DNA of 64,000 bases, taken from contig CAJNDS010002589.1 of the NCBI GenBank assembly GCA_905221605.1, positions 60,001-124,000 of the forward strand, given 5' to 3'. Made by a program: the position numbers and the translations under genes. The notes beneath the pieces were generated by a model. That model searched no databases. It had not been told where the DNA came from and saw nothing but the letters and a program-made list of their open reading frames with translations. Source of the DNA: Symbiodinium natans. Lineage: Eukaryota; Sar; Dinophyceae; Suessiales; Symbiodiniaceae. Shown piece after piece: positions 39,518 through 49,576 of this stretch. Position 1 is the stretch's first letter. Each line of letters begins with the position of its first letter.

Positions 39518-39620
39518 CTTACTGGCTCAAAACCCAGCTTTTCAACTTTTGGGCTTCTCATGAGGTAGTTTATTCTGAAAGTTTCTCAACTTTTATTTCC
39601 TTGGGTTTTGGGCCAGTAAG
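39518..39620. mobile_element. MITE-like element H (103 bp) with AAGA flanking repeats
   Basis: CTTACTGGCTCAAAACCCA / TGGGTTTTGGGCCAGTAAG, 18 of 19 positions paired. AAGA precedes and follows, as expected for a 4-bp target duplication. It has no telomeric repeat inside. Confidence 0.7.
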
Positions 39621-39968
39621 AAGATCTCTTCAACTGAATCAGACGCATGCGGACGTGGAGGAGTTGATCTAAGCCACAGGCCCATGTTGGTACCCCAAAC
39701 CCCAAACTAGAATGCGAGAAACCAGGCCCAATGACGTTGATCAAGCCCCATGTGCCAGAAACCGCAATGTCCTTGCACCCCTAAACCCTAAACCCTAAGC
39801 CCTAAACCCTAAACCTTAAGACAGCTAGAGCCAGGCATTTTTGATTCGGGCCCTCTAGACTACTAAAAGCCTTTTGAAAGCCCCACTTATAAGCCCCAAG
39901 GCTGCGATTGGGGTTTAGGGTTTAGGGTTTAGGATTTAGGGTTTAGGGGTTAGGGCCTTACACCCGAA

Positions 39969-40067
39969 ATGGGCAAGTCCTCAGCCCTGCTCCCTAACTA
40001 CGTCAAAGCAATGTCAACCCGCCAAGCCCTCAAACCACGCTTTGTGGTTCCCATGGTTGTATCCTAA
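39969..40067 (+). CDS. Possible terminal exon
   Basis: Reads MGKSSALLPNYVKAMSTRQA then LKPRFVVPMVVS and TAA, between TTTAGGG and CCCTAAA arrays. Basic and partly hydrophobic. Confidence 0.35.
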   Translation: MGKSSALLPNYVKAMSTRQALKPRFVVPMVVS

Positions 40068-40815
40068 ACCCTCCAACCCTGGACTCACCCTAAACCCTAT
40101 AAACCCTAAACCCTAATCCCTAAACCCTAAACCCTCAACGTCAAGAACCTTCACCCCCACACCATTCCCGGAGCCCTCAACTCCCAGACCCTCAAAACCC
40201 AAACTCTCAACCCCGTCTTCTCATGCTTAGGGTTCAGGGTTCAGGGTTCAGGGTTCAAGGTTTAGGGTTGAGGGTTCAGGGTTCAGGGTTTAGGGTTTAG
40301 GGTTTGGGGTTCATTCGCACTGGGACCAGGTCGCCAGCTCCCACCCTGAATTTTCCTGCCCGGACCTTGGATCCGAGGGTTGAGGGTTTCGGGGTTCATA
40401 TTGGGTTTAGGGTTTAGGGTTTACGGTTTTAGGGGTTTACGGTTTTAGGGTTTAGGGGTTTAGGGGTTTAGGGGTTTAGATTTAGGGTTAAGGGTTTAGG
40501 GTTTGAGGGTTTCGGGGTGTATGAGTCTGGGGGTTTAGGGTTCAGGGTTTAGGGTTTAGGGGTTTCGGGGCGTAGGGTTTGGGGTATAGGGTTCATATAT
40601 CTCCTACATGGATCTGAACTTCAGGGGCTCCAGGGCTTTAGGTTTGGGTTGCCGGAGGGGAGGGGAACGGGGGTTTAGGGTTTAGGGTTTAGGGTTTAGG
40701 GTTTAGGGTTTAGGGTTTAGGGTTTAGGGTTTAGGGTTGGGGGGGGGGGTTCCTCCCCAGACCACCAAACCATCAAACTTCCCATGTCATCAATGCCCAG
40801 ACACCCTTAAGGGTT

Positions 40816-41068
40816 TAATGTTGACTTCGCATTAATAAACCCCCCCCCCCCCTTGATTGATCAATCTCTCCGGCCAGGGCCTCCTCAATAAAAATCGCCT
40901 AAATCCTGGTAGGACGTACTACTAGTTTTAGTATTAGGTAGTAGCACCACGCCCGTAAAAAACGAATTTTCCGGGTTGGATTTTACAATTGTGGCGGGTT
41001 ACAATATTGTGTTCCGGCAGCTGGATTTTACAATTGTAGCGGGAATCATTAATGTGAAGTCAACATTA
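40816..41068. mobile_element. MITE-like element I (253 bp)
   Basis: TAATGTTGACTTCGCATTAA and its near-complement ATTAATGTGAAGTCAACATT bound an AT-rich body with two direct copies of TGGATTTTACAATTGT(G/A)GCG (40977, 41022). Confidence 0.65.
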
Positions 41069-41328
41069 GGGTTTAGTTTTCAGGGTTCTCATGTGAGAAG
41101 CAGGTAAGCCGTAGCATCAGAACGTCGCAAACACGTACATTGAGGTTTTCGAAAGTAGGGGGTGCCCTTACGTGGGGCGGGGGGGCGGGGGGGGGTCCTA
41201 TCATCAGGACCATCGTGATCTTCAGGTGTGTAAGTTTCTTTTAACCTTGCACCCTAAACCCTACACCCCAAACCCCAAACCCCAAACCCTAAACCCTAGA
41301 CCTTAAACCCTAAACCCTATTTTGGGAA

Positions 41329-41418
41329 ATGGCCGGACAGCACCAGGCCAACATGGGCCAGAACTACTCCGTGACGCTTGGAGTCACTGGTTCAGGTGGT
41401 ACGGGATTCGCACCATGA
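41329..41418 (+). CDS. Possible exon (MAGQHQANMGQNYSVTLG..)
   Basis: ATG-led 29 codons to TGA: MAGQHQANMGQNYSVTLGVT then GSGGTGFAP. Just upstream of the CA-rich tract. Could be a first exon. Confidence 0.35.
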   Translation: MAGQHQANMGQNYSVTLGVTGSGGTGFAP

Positions 41419-41617
41419 ACCCGTTTAAACCTTCCTAAACCCCAAACCCTAGACTTTAGCATTTCAGGGTTTCAGGGTTTAGGGTGTTTCGGGCTTCTGT
41501 TTTGGGGTGGTGAAGTTCACGGTCCCGATTTCAGGCTCCATAGTGGCGAGTGACTTAGTGCAAGGGTTTGCGGGTTTAGAAGGGGGGCGGTTGGTTGGAA
41601 CCTCCCTTAAACCCTGA

Positions 41618-41755
41618 GCGACACACACACACACACACCCACCCCCACACCCACACACACACCCACACCCACACCCACACCCACACCCACACCCACACCC
41701 ACACCCACACCCACACCCACACCCACACACACACACACACACACACCCACACACA

Positions 41756-41824
<69 letters not shown>

Positions 41825-41825
41825 A

Positions 41826-41905
<80 letters not shown>

Positions 41906-41935
41906 CCCGCACGCACGCACCAACGCACGCACCCA

Positions 41936-41995
<60 letters not shown>

Positions 41996-42250
41996 ACACC
42001 CACACCCACACCCACACCCACACCCACACCCACACCCACACCCACACCCACACCCACACCCACACCCACACCCACACCCACACCCACACCCACACGCACA
42101 CCCACACCCACACGCACACGCACACGCACACGCACACGCACACGCACACGCACACGCACACGCACACGCACACGCACACGCACCCGCACACGCACCCGCA
42201 CCCGCACCCGCACCCGCACCCGCACCCGCACCCGCACCCGCACCCGCACG
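41618..42250. repeat. CA / CACG / CACCCA compound microsatellite (630 bp)
   Basis: Blocks of (CA)n, (CACG)n, (CACCCA)n, (CACACG)n and (CACCCG)n follow each other. Alternating purine-pyrimidine, so Z-DNA-prone. All overlapping ORFs are artefacts. Confidence 0.97.
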
Positions 42251-42570
42251 CAAAGCAAGAACCATACTCTGAACCCTAATGAAAGCGACGTGACTTGTTT
42301 TGAGTTTGTTTGTAGAAGGGAGTACATTTGGATGACTACTGGTCACCTTGAGTCTGGGTCTGGGCATCTTCTTTGCACAACGAACCCTACCCCTACCCCT
42401 TAACTTAAGCCCCCATCATTGCAAGAACCCTAAACCCTATAAACCCTAAACCCTAAACCCTAAACCCTAAACCCTAAACCCTAAACCCTAAACTGAAAGG
42501 ATGGGCTCTGGCCCGATGATTCCCACTTACTTCACGACGGACGCCACCTCCTCAGAGCCAAAGAGTGAGG

Positions 42571-42675
42571 GGTTTAGGGTTTAGGGTTTAGGGTTTAGGG
42601 TTTAGGGTTTAGGGTTTAGGGTTTAGGGTTTAGGGTTTAGGGTTTAGGGTTTAGGGTTTAGGGTTTAGGGTTTTA
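42571..42675 (+). repeat. Long (TTTAGGG)n array
   Basis: About 105 bp of perfect heptamers in plus orientation. Similar ones: 30461-30548, 30983-31107, 31918-31985, 33413-33490, 40675-40735, 59344-59425. Confidence 0.95.
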
Positions 42676-42676
42676 A

Positions 42677-42910
42677 GGCGTAGATGCTGTGAAGGTTACT
42701 TTTTGGAACAAGCTCGCAAGCTTCGTGAAGTGCGAAGAGCACCTCTGGCCCGATTGTCGAGGGCCATCAAACACTTTTCTCCCACCCCACGCCGGCCAAG
42801 GCGGCAAAGCCACCCAAACTTATTCCTTTTTGGGGTTTAGGCCTAAACTCAAGCCAACGGCTTACTTACAAGAAAACTTCTTTATTCCGTCAACGGATGG
42901 GCCAGGCTAG
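42677..42910 (+). CDS. Exon of unknown protein (77 codons)
   Basis: One of the longest open islands outside the retroelement: VDAVKVTFWNKLASFVKCEE then HLWPDCRGPSNTFLPPHAG and on to TAG at 42908. A run this long is open by chance in only a few percent of frames. It follows a 105-bp TTTAGGG array. Family unknown. Confidence 0.45.
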   Translation, partial: GVDAVKVTFWNKLASFVKCEEHLWPDCRGPSNTFLPPHAGQGGKATQTYSFLGFRPKLKPTAYLQENFFIPSTDGPG

Positions 42911-43573
42911 TGGGGGTGAGAAGGGGCAGGGCCTGGGCCTGGCAGACTTAGAGGAATAGTCCAGGAGGCCAACACCTTGCCTGCCGGTCAGAGGTCCCGG
43001 TCCTTGGACACGCTGCGACGAGGCCCTGAAAAGGTCAGCGCCTGCCAGGGTTTAGGGTACTTATTTTATTAAGGGACCAGTACTGGTCCCGAGGAGAACG
43101 TGCTCCGGTAGTGGGTCGGTTGGCGCCATCGAGGTCGAAGGGCTTGAGCGCCGCCCCCCCAACGTAGGGGGGGCGGCCTAGGCCCTGAGTTTAGGGATTA
43201 GGGTCAGGGGGATGCAGCTGCTTCGCGGTGCGACATGTTTCGCCAGTTCTCGTATGTTTACTTTGTGGTGCTTTACTGGATCCGGTTTAGGGCTTAGGGT
43301 ATAGAGGGTTTAGGGTTTGGGGTTTAGGGTTTAGGGTTTATTGGGTTTCTTAGCAAGGCAGCTAAACACATAATTTGCAACTACCCTCCTTAGTGCAGCC
43401 AAGTGTAAGGTTAATATTAGGGTTTAGGGTTATTAGGGTTTGGGGTTTGGGGTTTTGGGTTTAGGGTTTCGGGTTTAGGGTTTATTGGGTTTGGGGTCTA
43501 GGATTCAGGGTTCAGGGTTTTTAGGGTTTATGCTTAGGGTTTGGGGTTAGGCACTTGTGTGCGCCTGTTCTAG

Positions 43574-43647
43574 ACGACCCTTGGGGAAGTGCAGGGTGGA
43601 CCTTTTACATGATACTGACAATCTTAACACTTGGAGACCGTTGTTGA
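43574..43647 (+). CDS. Possible exon, membrane segment
   Basis: After GCGCCTGTTCTAG (pyrimidine-rich acceptor) it reads DDPWGSAGWTFYMILTILTL, a likely transmembrane stretch. The island at 43208-43285 (CDMFRQFSYVYFVVLYWIR) is similarly hydrophobic and may belong with it. Confidence 0.4.
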
Positions 43648-43871
43648 TTCAGGGTGTGGATAGCCTCTAGAAGAAGCATACCTCATCAAACTGTGTATAC
43701 ACTAATCCAGAGGCTGAGTATGGTTTCTGGGTACCGAAATCCATACCAGGGGCGATTATACCCTGTAACGTCTCCAAAAGGCTCTTTTTCGGGTTGACTA
43801 TGGGGATTCTAAGGCCTACTACTGGTAGTCGTGCTAGCTCACAGGCAAATCAGAGTGAACCATGTTGCCAG

Positions 43872-43958
43872 TCTGTTCGGCTGCCGGGCGTCGTGCGCAG
43901 CGAGACCGCGAGCACGAGGAAGTTGGCAAGAAGTTGGCCAAGGAGATGCAGGGTGTCA
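43872..43958 (+). CDS. Exon, charged helix, GTAAGG donor
   Basis: After ATGTTGCCAG it reads CSAAGRRAQRDREHEEVGKK then LAKEMQGV and ends at A|GTAAGG. A family-B inverted-repeat element (43973-44060) starts 14 bp after the donor, inside the intron. Confidence 0.5.
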
Positions 43959-43972
43959 GTAAGGATTCTCTT

Positions 43973-44060
43973 TTGGGATGCTCCCCCTTACACCAGCAGT
44001 CCTTAGCAGGGATTATAGTAGGGGGGGTACTATAATCCCTATTAAGGGGGAGCATCCCAA
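43973..44060. mobile_element. MITE-like family B, compact copy (88 bp)
   Basis: TTGGGATGCTCCCCCTTA / TAAGGGGGAGCATCCCAA, 18-bp perfect inverted repeats; interior GGGATTATAGTA and its complement. It starts 14 bp after a GTAAGG donor. Confidence 0.8.
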
Positions 44061-44276
44061 ATTATCTTCGGACCAAGCAGCCAAGGCCGGACTGAGGTGA
44101 AGAAATGCATCCATGCATCAACCCCAGGACCTTCAACCTTTGAACCCTTTTCCCAACTCCTATATGATTCCAAGCCCCAAAACCTTAAACCCTAGAACCC
44201 TTTAACCATGAACCCCAAACCCTAAACCCTCAACCCTAAACCCTAAACCCTAAACCCTTTTTCTCTGTTGGCCCAG

Positions 44277-44338
44277 TTCACCGGCAGCAGCGGCGCGTGC
44301 CCGAATCCAAACCTGCTCATGTCGCCTGGCGCTGTTCG
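44277..44338 (+). CDS. Exon 1 of the 'YVRPPYSPTNQ' chain
   Basis: After TGGCCCAG it reads FTGSSGACPNPNLLMSPGAV and ends CG|GTGGGG (phase 2), which fits the phase of the 44925 exon. Confidence 0.45.
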
Positions 44339-44924
44339 GTGGGGTGTTTAGGGTTTGCGGTTGTTTGGGTTTCTGAGTTTCGGGCTTGGTGTCTTTCGGC
44401 TAGGGGTTTAGAGATTGGGGGAGTGGGGCTTCGGGTTTGGAGTTTAGACTTTGGGATTTGGGTTTTTTCGAGTTCACGGAGAGCGCCTGGTAACATCTTT
44501 TCTGGTGGTGGTGGCGGCGGTGGTGGAGGGGGGAAGGGCATGGTATCCGAGTGGCGAGACTACAATGAGGGCGCCTCGACTATACTAACTACATATGTGG
44601 GAGGCCTGACCTATGACCGATATCGATCGTAACCCGAGTCAGGGCCCATATAGACTCCAGAACCCCTAGAAGCCTCTATAGACCCTGTAAATGCAGGGGG
44701 ATCGGGTCTTGGAGTTCCTCAGGTGTAGGACCCCTCTCCACCGGTGGTCTCCCGTTATAGGTGCTGCACAAACGGCCCCCCAAACCCTGAATCCCCAAAG
44801 CCCGAAACCCCGAAGCCCTGAAAACCTACGCCCTGAACCCTCCTAAACCCTAAACCCTAAACCCTAAACCCTAAACCCTAAACCCTAAACCCTAAACCCT
44901 AAACCCTAAACCCTAAACCCGAGC

Positions 44925-44993
44925 ATCAGGCCGAAGGCACCCGACACGAGCCAGTACGTGAAGGCGCCCGACACGAGCCAGTACGTCGTGCAG
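44925..44993 (+). CDS. Exon 2: in-frame KAPDTSQYV tandem duplication
   Basis: Reads IRPKAPDTSQYV then KAPDTSQYVVQ: a 27-bp unit repeated in tandem with changes only at third positions. CAG|GC donor in phase 0 leads to the 45762 exon. Confidence 0.5.
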
Positions 44994-45103
44994 GCCAGCC
45001 ATTCGAACTAAACAATAGGGTTTAGGGTTTAGGGTTTAGGGTTGAGGGTTCACTCGGCAATCTGAGATCCTCTACAGGCCATGCTTGGACCTCAATTAAA
45101 AGT

Positions 45104-45205
45104 ACTGGTCCATGTACCTACACAGTGAATGCTTGGGCCTTAATTAAAGTACTTCCTATATAGGGGCTTTTGGGCCCACGTGATGAGGTACGTGGAGCCT
45201 TATAG
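45104..45205. mobile_element. MITE-like family A, diverged copy
   Basis: TGGTCCATGTACCTACA at the left, GAGGTACGTGGAGCCTTATA at the right; interior GCTTGGGCCTTAATTAAAGT. Confidence 0.6.
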
Positions 45206-45555
45206 GTCTTAAACCCTCGACCTCTAACCTCTCAACCCCTCAACCCTCAGCCCTAAACCCTAGACCCTAGACCCTAAACCCTAAACCCTAAACCCTCCCT
45301 CAAACCCTCAAACCACCCAAAGCCTGCACCTTCTAAACCCTTAGCCCCAATGAAACATGCATCGGTCATCCAAATCGGAAACATACTTCAGAGCACTGGC
45401 CATTTGGGTCCGCGTGGGCTAGGCTTTGCAGTGTGAGGGCTTTGGGGTTAGGGGCTTAGAGTTTCGGGGGGACAGGGTGTTGGGTTCAGGGTTGTAGTTG
45501 TTCAGGGTAGGGGTTGGTGGTGGGGCTCGCCCTAAGCCCTAAACGCTGGAACTGA

Positions 45556-45720
45556 ACCCTAAACCCTAAACCCTAAACCCTAAACCCTAAACCCTAAACC
45601 CTAAACCCTAAACCCTAAACCCTAAACCCTAAACCCTAAACCCTAAACCCTAAACCCTAAACCCTAAACCCTAAACCCTAAACTAAACCTTATTATAAAC
45701 CCTAAACCCTAAACCCTAAA
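45556..45720 (-). repeat. (CCCTAAA)n array between exon copies
   Basis: About 165 bp, directly upstream of exon copy A at 45762; a matching array 46333-46480 precedes copy B at 46527. Confidence 0.95.
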
Positions 45721-45761
45721 CGCGTTCTAGGGTTTCAGGGGGTTGCGGCTCGCGGAGTCAG

Positions 45762-45815
45762 GCGCCATATGTGCGGCCCCCTTACTCGCCGACCAATCAG
45801 GCACAGGCACCCCGG
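45762..45815 (+). CDS. Exon 3: APYVRPPYSPTNQAQAPR (duplicated exon copy A)
   Basis: Starts after GGAGTCAG, ends CGG|GC, 54 nt, phase 0-0. Homologous to 46527-46586. Tyr/Pro/Ser-rich; likely low-order, possibly an interaction segment. Confidence 0.6.
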
Positions 45816-46526
45816 GCTGGGCTAGGGGTTTGGGGTTTGGGGTTTAGGGTTTAGGGTTTAGGGTTTAGGGTTTGGGGTTTGGGGTTTGGGGTTTGGGGTT
45901 TGGGGTTTGGGGTTGGGAGGTTTACAGGGTTACGTAGGGTCTAGGATTCACGGCTTGCAGTAGGCTTTGTGAGGGCTGACTTCGCTTTTGTCCTTGGAGA
46001 TTCTCGGGAAAGGAGCATGTTTCGCGGAATGTTTTCCTTGCATCACAATATGAAAAATACTATAGGGGGGGGGGGCTTGGTAGCCCAATGGTACCCCTTT
46101 CCCATCAGTATAAGATGGTTACTTGGCTACTAAAGACGGCACGATGGAAGAACCTTCCTTCGAAGTCTGCCGGGTTTAGGGTTTAGGGTTTAGGGTTTAG
46201 GTTTTTAGAGTTTCAGAAGAGGCATCCCAATGATCTCGCAATGTATGGTGACCAGTGATGGAGCTCGAGAAGTGCTGTCAAAGGCTTCCCAAACCCCGGA
46301 CTTACCCTAAACCCTGCACCTACCCTAAACCTTGAACCCTAAACCCGAACCCTAAACCCTAAACCCTAAACCCTAAACCCTAAACCCTAAACCCTAAACC
46401 CTAAACCCTAAACCCTAAACCCTAAACCCTAAACCCTAAACCCTAAACCCTAAACCCTAAACCCTAAACCCTAAACCCTAGCCCTAAACGCCAAACACCA
46501 AAGAATGGGAGCTGTGGGATCTTCAG

Positions 46527-46586
46527 GCGTCGTATGTGCGGCCCCCCTACTCACCGACGAATCAGCCGGCTCAGGCACCTCCAGTG
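46527..46586 (+). CDS. Exon 4: ASYVRPPYSPTNQPAQAPPV (duplicated exon copy B)
   Basis: Starts after GATCTTCAG, ends GTG|GTTAGG, 60 nt, phase 0-0. Against copy A: five codons differ only at the third base, one codon is replaced (Pro/Ser), one Pro codon is inserted in frame, and the last two diverge. This pattern is what selection on protein leaves behind. Confidence 0.6.
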
Positions 46587-46633
46587 GTTAGGGTTTAGGG
46601 TTAAGGTTCAGGGTTTAGGGCTTAGGTTTAGGG

Positions 46634-46747
46634 TTGGGATGTTCCCCCTTGTACTAGCAGTCCTTAATCGGGACTACAGTACCTCCCCCCCTCCCCCCCC
46701 CCAAATACAATCCTGCTAAGGACTTTAGTATAAGGGGGAACATCCAA
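46634..46747. mobile_element. MITE-like family B copy
   Basis: TTGGGATGTTCCCCCTTGTA / TATAAGGGGGAACATCCAA with CAGTCCTTA / TAAGGACTTT inside and a C-run centre. Confidence 0.75.
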
Positions 46748-46843
46748 GTTTAGAGGTTTAGGGGGTGTTCAGGGTTCAGGGCATAGGGCCTGGAGGTTTT
46801 TGTTGGGGGTTCAGGGGTTAGGGCTTAGGAGCTCTTCCTGTTT

Positions 46844-46921
46844 GTCCCAGTGTTGATTGTACACGAGCTTGAACTACGGATTTTTGCCGCACATCGGGTA
46901 GAAGGATGCCTCTCAGCATGA
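46844..46921 (+). CDS. Possible exon (VPVLIVHELELRIFAAHRVEG)
   Basis: Open to TGA and well-ordered in composition (VLIVHELELRIFAAHRVEG). It lies between the YSPTNQ chain and the 47341 chain; its membership is unknown. Confidence 0.35.
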   Translation, partial: VPVLIVHELELRIFAAHRVEGCLSA

Positions 46922-47340
46922 TGGAATATTCCCCGCATCAGAATAGGGCCCTTGCCGATTTGGGGGGGCTTACGATAATAGGAACACCTTATTGGGGACT
47001 TGCTTAGAAGGGGATCCTACTATTTGGGAGTCTATATTTGGGGGTCCCGCATTTTCGTGAACTCCCATATGTACTTCACTAACACCAACTGCGCCAAACT
47101 GCCAAAAGGGACGAGATCCTGAACTCTCATGTTTCTTTGACCCAAAGTATCTACTCCTCAAGCCCCTAACCCTTCAAATTCTTGAAAGCCTGAAAGCCCT
47201 TGAAGCCCCTGAACCCTTTAAACCCTTGACGCTAACACCCTTGACACCCTTGAAAGGGTTTAGGGTTTAGGGTTTAGGGTTTAGGGTTTAGGGTTTAGGG
47301 TTTAGGGAACGCTACATGAACCCCACACCCTCACCCCCAG

Positions 47341-47402
47341 CGCCCTTCATATGGGCAAGGCGACGGCGAAGTGGGTACAAGCTGGGAGTTGGAGGTCTTG
47401 AG
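47341..47402 (+). CDS. Seven-exon chain, exon a
   Basis: After TCACCCCCAG it reads RPSYGQGDGEVGTSWELEVL and ends TTGAG|GA (phase 2). The two leftover bases plus the A opening exon b make an Arg codon. Confidence 0.5.
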
Positions 47403-47488
47403 GACCCTAAAACCTAAACCCTAAACCCGAACCCCTAAACCCTAAACCTTAAACCCTAAACCCTAAACCCTAACCCTGTATGCTACAG

Positions 47489-47540
47489 AGATGGGGGATT
47501 TCTGATGGAGCTCGGACGCTGTGCCGATGTACCGCTTCGG
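47489..47540 (+). CDS. Seven-exon chain, exon b
   Basis: After ATGCTACAG it reads DGGFLMELGRCADVPLR and ends CGG|GTGTCC, phase 0. The preceding intron is about 86 bp of CCCTAAA repeat. Confidence 0.5.
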
Positions 47541-47690
47541 GTGTCCAGATAGACGCCCTAAACCCTTGAAAGGAATCCCCCTGGTACCCCCAAACCCTAA
47601 ACCTAAACCCTAAACCCTAAACCCTAAACCCTAAACCCTAAACCCTAAACCCTAAACCCTAAACCCTAAACCCTAAACTCCACACCCGAG

Positions 47691-47779
47691 GTTGCCTACT
47701 TGCAACATCCGGGCACGATGCCAGTTCCGGGCACGAGTTCTCCCATGCGGTCTGTCTCTGCCTCTTGGACGACCCTCAG
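47691..47779 (+). CDS. Seven-exon chain, exon c
   Basis: After CACCCGAG it reads VAYLQHPGTMPVPGTSSPMR then SVSASWTTL and ends CTCAG|GTTGAG, phase 2. Confidence 0.5.
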
Positions 47780-48066
47780 GTTGAGGGTTCAGGGTTAGGG
47801 TTTAGGGTTTAGGGTTTAGGGTTTAGGGTTTAGGGCTTAGGGCTTAGGGTTTAGGGCTTAGGGCTTAGGGCTTAGGGCGTATAGGCCTTTGCGTTTAGGG
47901 TTTAGGGTCTAGGGTTTAGGCGTTTTACTGTTTAGGTTCAGGGCTTCAGGTTCTTGTTTTTCACACCGCAGAATGTTCTCGCTCTTGGCTACTCATGACG
48001 ATGCAACAAGGGCTTTGGGCTTAGGGCTTAGGGCTTAGGGCTACGGGCTTAGGGTTTAGGGTTTAG

Positions 48067-48167
48067 GATGACGGGTGGCATGTGTGTTCAACTGCTGAAC
48101 CCTTTTGGAAGACGTCGCATTTTCGTGCCTGGGCACTTTCCGTCTCTGCGCGTGCTCCAAATATGCA
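48067..48167 (+). CDS. Seven-exon chain, exon d, acceptor inside a telomeric repeat
   Basis: The acceptor is the TTTAG of the last heptamer. In the phase set by exon c it reads MTGGMCVQLLNPFGRRRIFV then PGHFPSLRVLQIC, ending A|GTGCGT. Another frame is also open, so phase is the deciding evidence. Confidence 0.45.
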
Positions 48168-48298
48168 GTGCGTAATTGTTTCCCTTGAGAACTAGGGTGC
48201 GTACGCCTTTGCAACCCTAAACCCTAAACCCTAAACCCTAAACCCTAAACCCTAAACCCTAAACCCTAAACCCTAAACCCTAAACCCGAACATCTAAG

Positions 48299-48358
48299 GC
48301 AGACCAAATGCGGCTGACGCTTCCACTTTCCAGCCGCGTGACGGGGCCCGGCCCCGCG
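48299..48358 (+). CDS. Seven-exon chain, exon e
   Basis: After CATCTAAG, in the carried phase, it reads RPNAADASTFQPRDGARPR and ends CGCG|GTGGC, phase 1. Confidence 0.4.
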
Positions 48359-48598
48359 GTGGCATAGCGCGTTGTGCTCTTAATGCCCATAGACCAAAAG
48401 GCATGAAACCCCTAAACCAGACGCCCAAAAGCCTTTCTAAGTCACCCGTCGGTTTAGGGTTAGGGTTCAGGGTTTCGGGTTTCGGGTTTAGGGTTTAGGT
48501 TTTAGGGTTTAGGGTTTAGGGTTTAGGGTTTAGGGTTTAGGGTTTAGGGTTTAGGGCTTAGGGCTTAGGGTTTAGGTTCTAGGGCTTGGCTTTGGCAG

Positions 48599-48645
48599 CT
48601 CATGGATGCGGACCTTCGAGAGAAGCGTACCCACTCTTGTTCCTT
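48599..48645 (+). CDS. Seven-exon chain, exon f
   Basis: After GCTTTGGCAG it reads (A)HGCGPSREAYPLLFL and ends CTT|GTCGAC, phase 0. Confidence 0.4.
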
Positions 48646-48741
48646 GTCGACTCGAAGCCCTAAACCCTAAACCCTAAACCCTAAACCCTAAGCCCTAAAC
48701 CCTAAACCCCCTAAACCCTAAACCCCTCAGTGACTCTGCAG

Positions 48742-48783
48742 CCCAACACCTCCCTGAACCCCCAGGACGCTGACGAAACAAAG
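48742..48783 (+). CDS. Seven-exon chain, exon g
   Basis: After GACTCTGCAG in phase 0 it reads PNTSLNPQDADETK. The end is ambiguous between several GA/GC donors. No family recognised for the chain as a whole. Confidence 0.4.
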
Positions 48784-49476
48784 CCTCACCCTAAACCCTA
48801 AAAACCCTAAAAAACTCAAAAACCCTAAAGACCCAAAAAACCAAAGAAAACCTAAAAACCCTAAAAACCCTAAAAACCCTAAAGACCCTAAAGACCCTAA
48901 AAACCCTGAACCCTAAACCCGAAACCCTACCCTACACCCGCGTTGCATCATAAATCAATGAGCTTTTTCTGCTCTCCCCAAACCCTGCACTAAAGCCAAA
49001 GTTCGAAATCTTAAACTCCCAAACAACCAGCCCCCTAACCCCCAAACCCTTAGCCCAAACCCTAAACCCCAAACCCTCAACCCCAAACCCTAAACCCCAA
49101 GCCCTAAATCCTAAAACCCCAAACCCCAAGGCCTAAACCCCAAACCCTAAACCCCAAACCCTCAATCCTAAACCCCAAGCCCTAAACCCTGAACCCTAAA
49201 CCCCAAGCCCTAAACCCCAAACCCTAAACCCCAAACCCCAAACTCCAAGCCCTAAACCCTCCAACCTCAGGCATGCAAGTGCCTCCGGGGCCTCCTTCCC
49301 CTCCGCGTGCCTCGCCGGCGTATAGTAGCCCTAAACCCTAAACCCTTTAAACCCTAAACCCTAAACCCCTAAACCCTAAACCGTCCCTAATTAACCTCTA
49401 AACTGACACTCTCTAGAAACCTTCCCTAAACCTTGAACCCTTAGATCGCCCCGAGTTAAGTTTTGAGTCTAGGGTT

Positions 49477-49576
49477 CTAGGACCGGAAGTATCTTTTTTA
49501 GGGTTGGGGTTCCCTTCTAGTCCCCTTAAATCCAAAAAGGGTACCCTTTTTATTACTAGGTTACTCCCGGGTCTAG
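49477..49576. mobile_element. MITE-like family D, copy 2
   Basis: CTAGGACCGGAAGTA / TTACTCCCGGGTCTAG, same interior as copy 1. A third, longer copy with a TTTAGGG array inside is at about 19148-19344; right halves are at 35443-35480 and 59113-59145. Confidence 0.7.

Noticed and set aside
41479-42367. Several 190-280-codon frames of His-Thr, Val-Cys or Ala-Gly repeats
   Set aside because: They are translations of the CA/CACG microsatellite in all frames.
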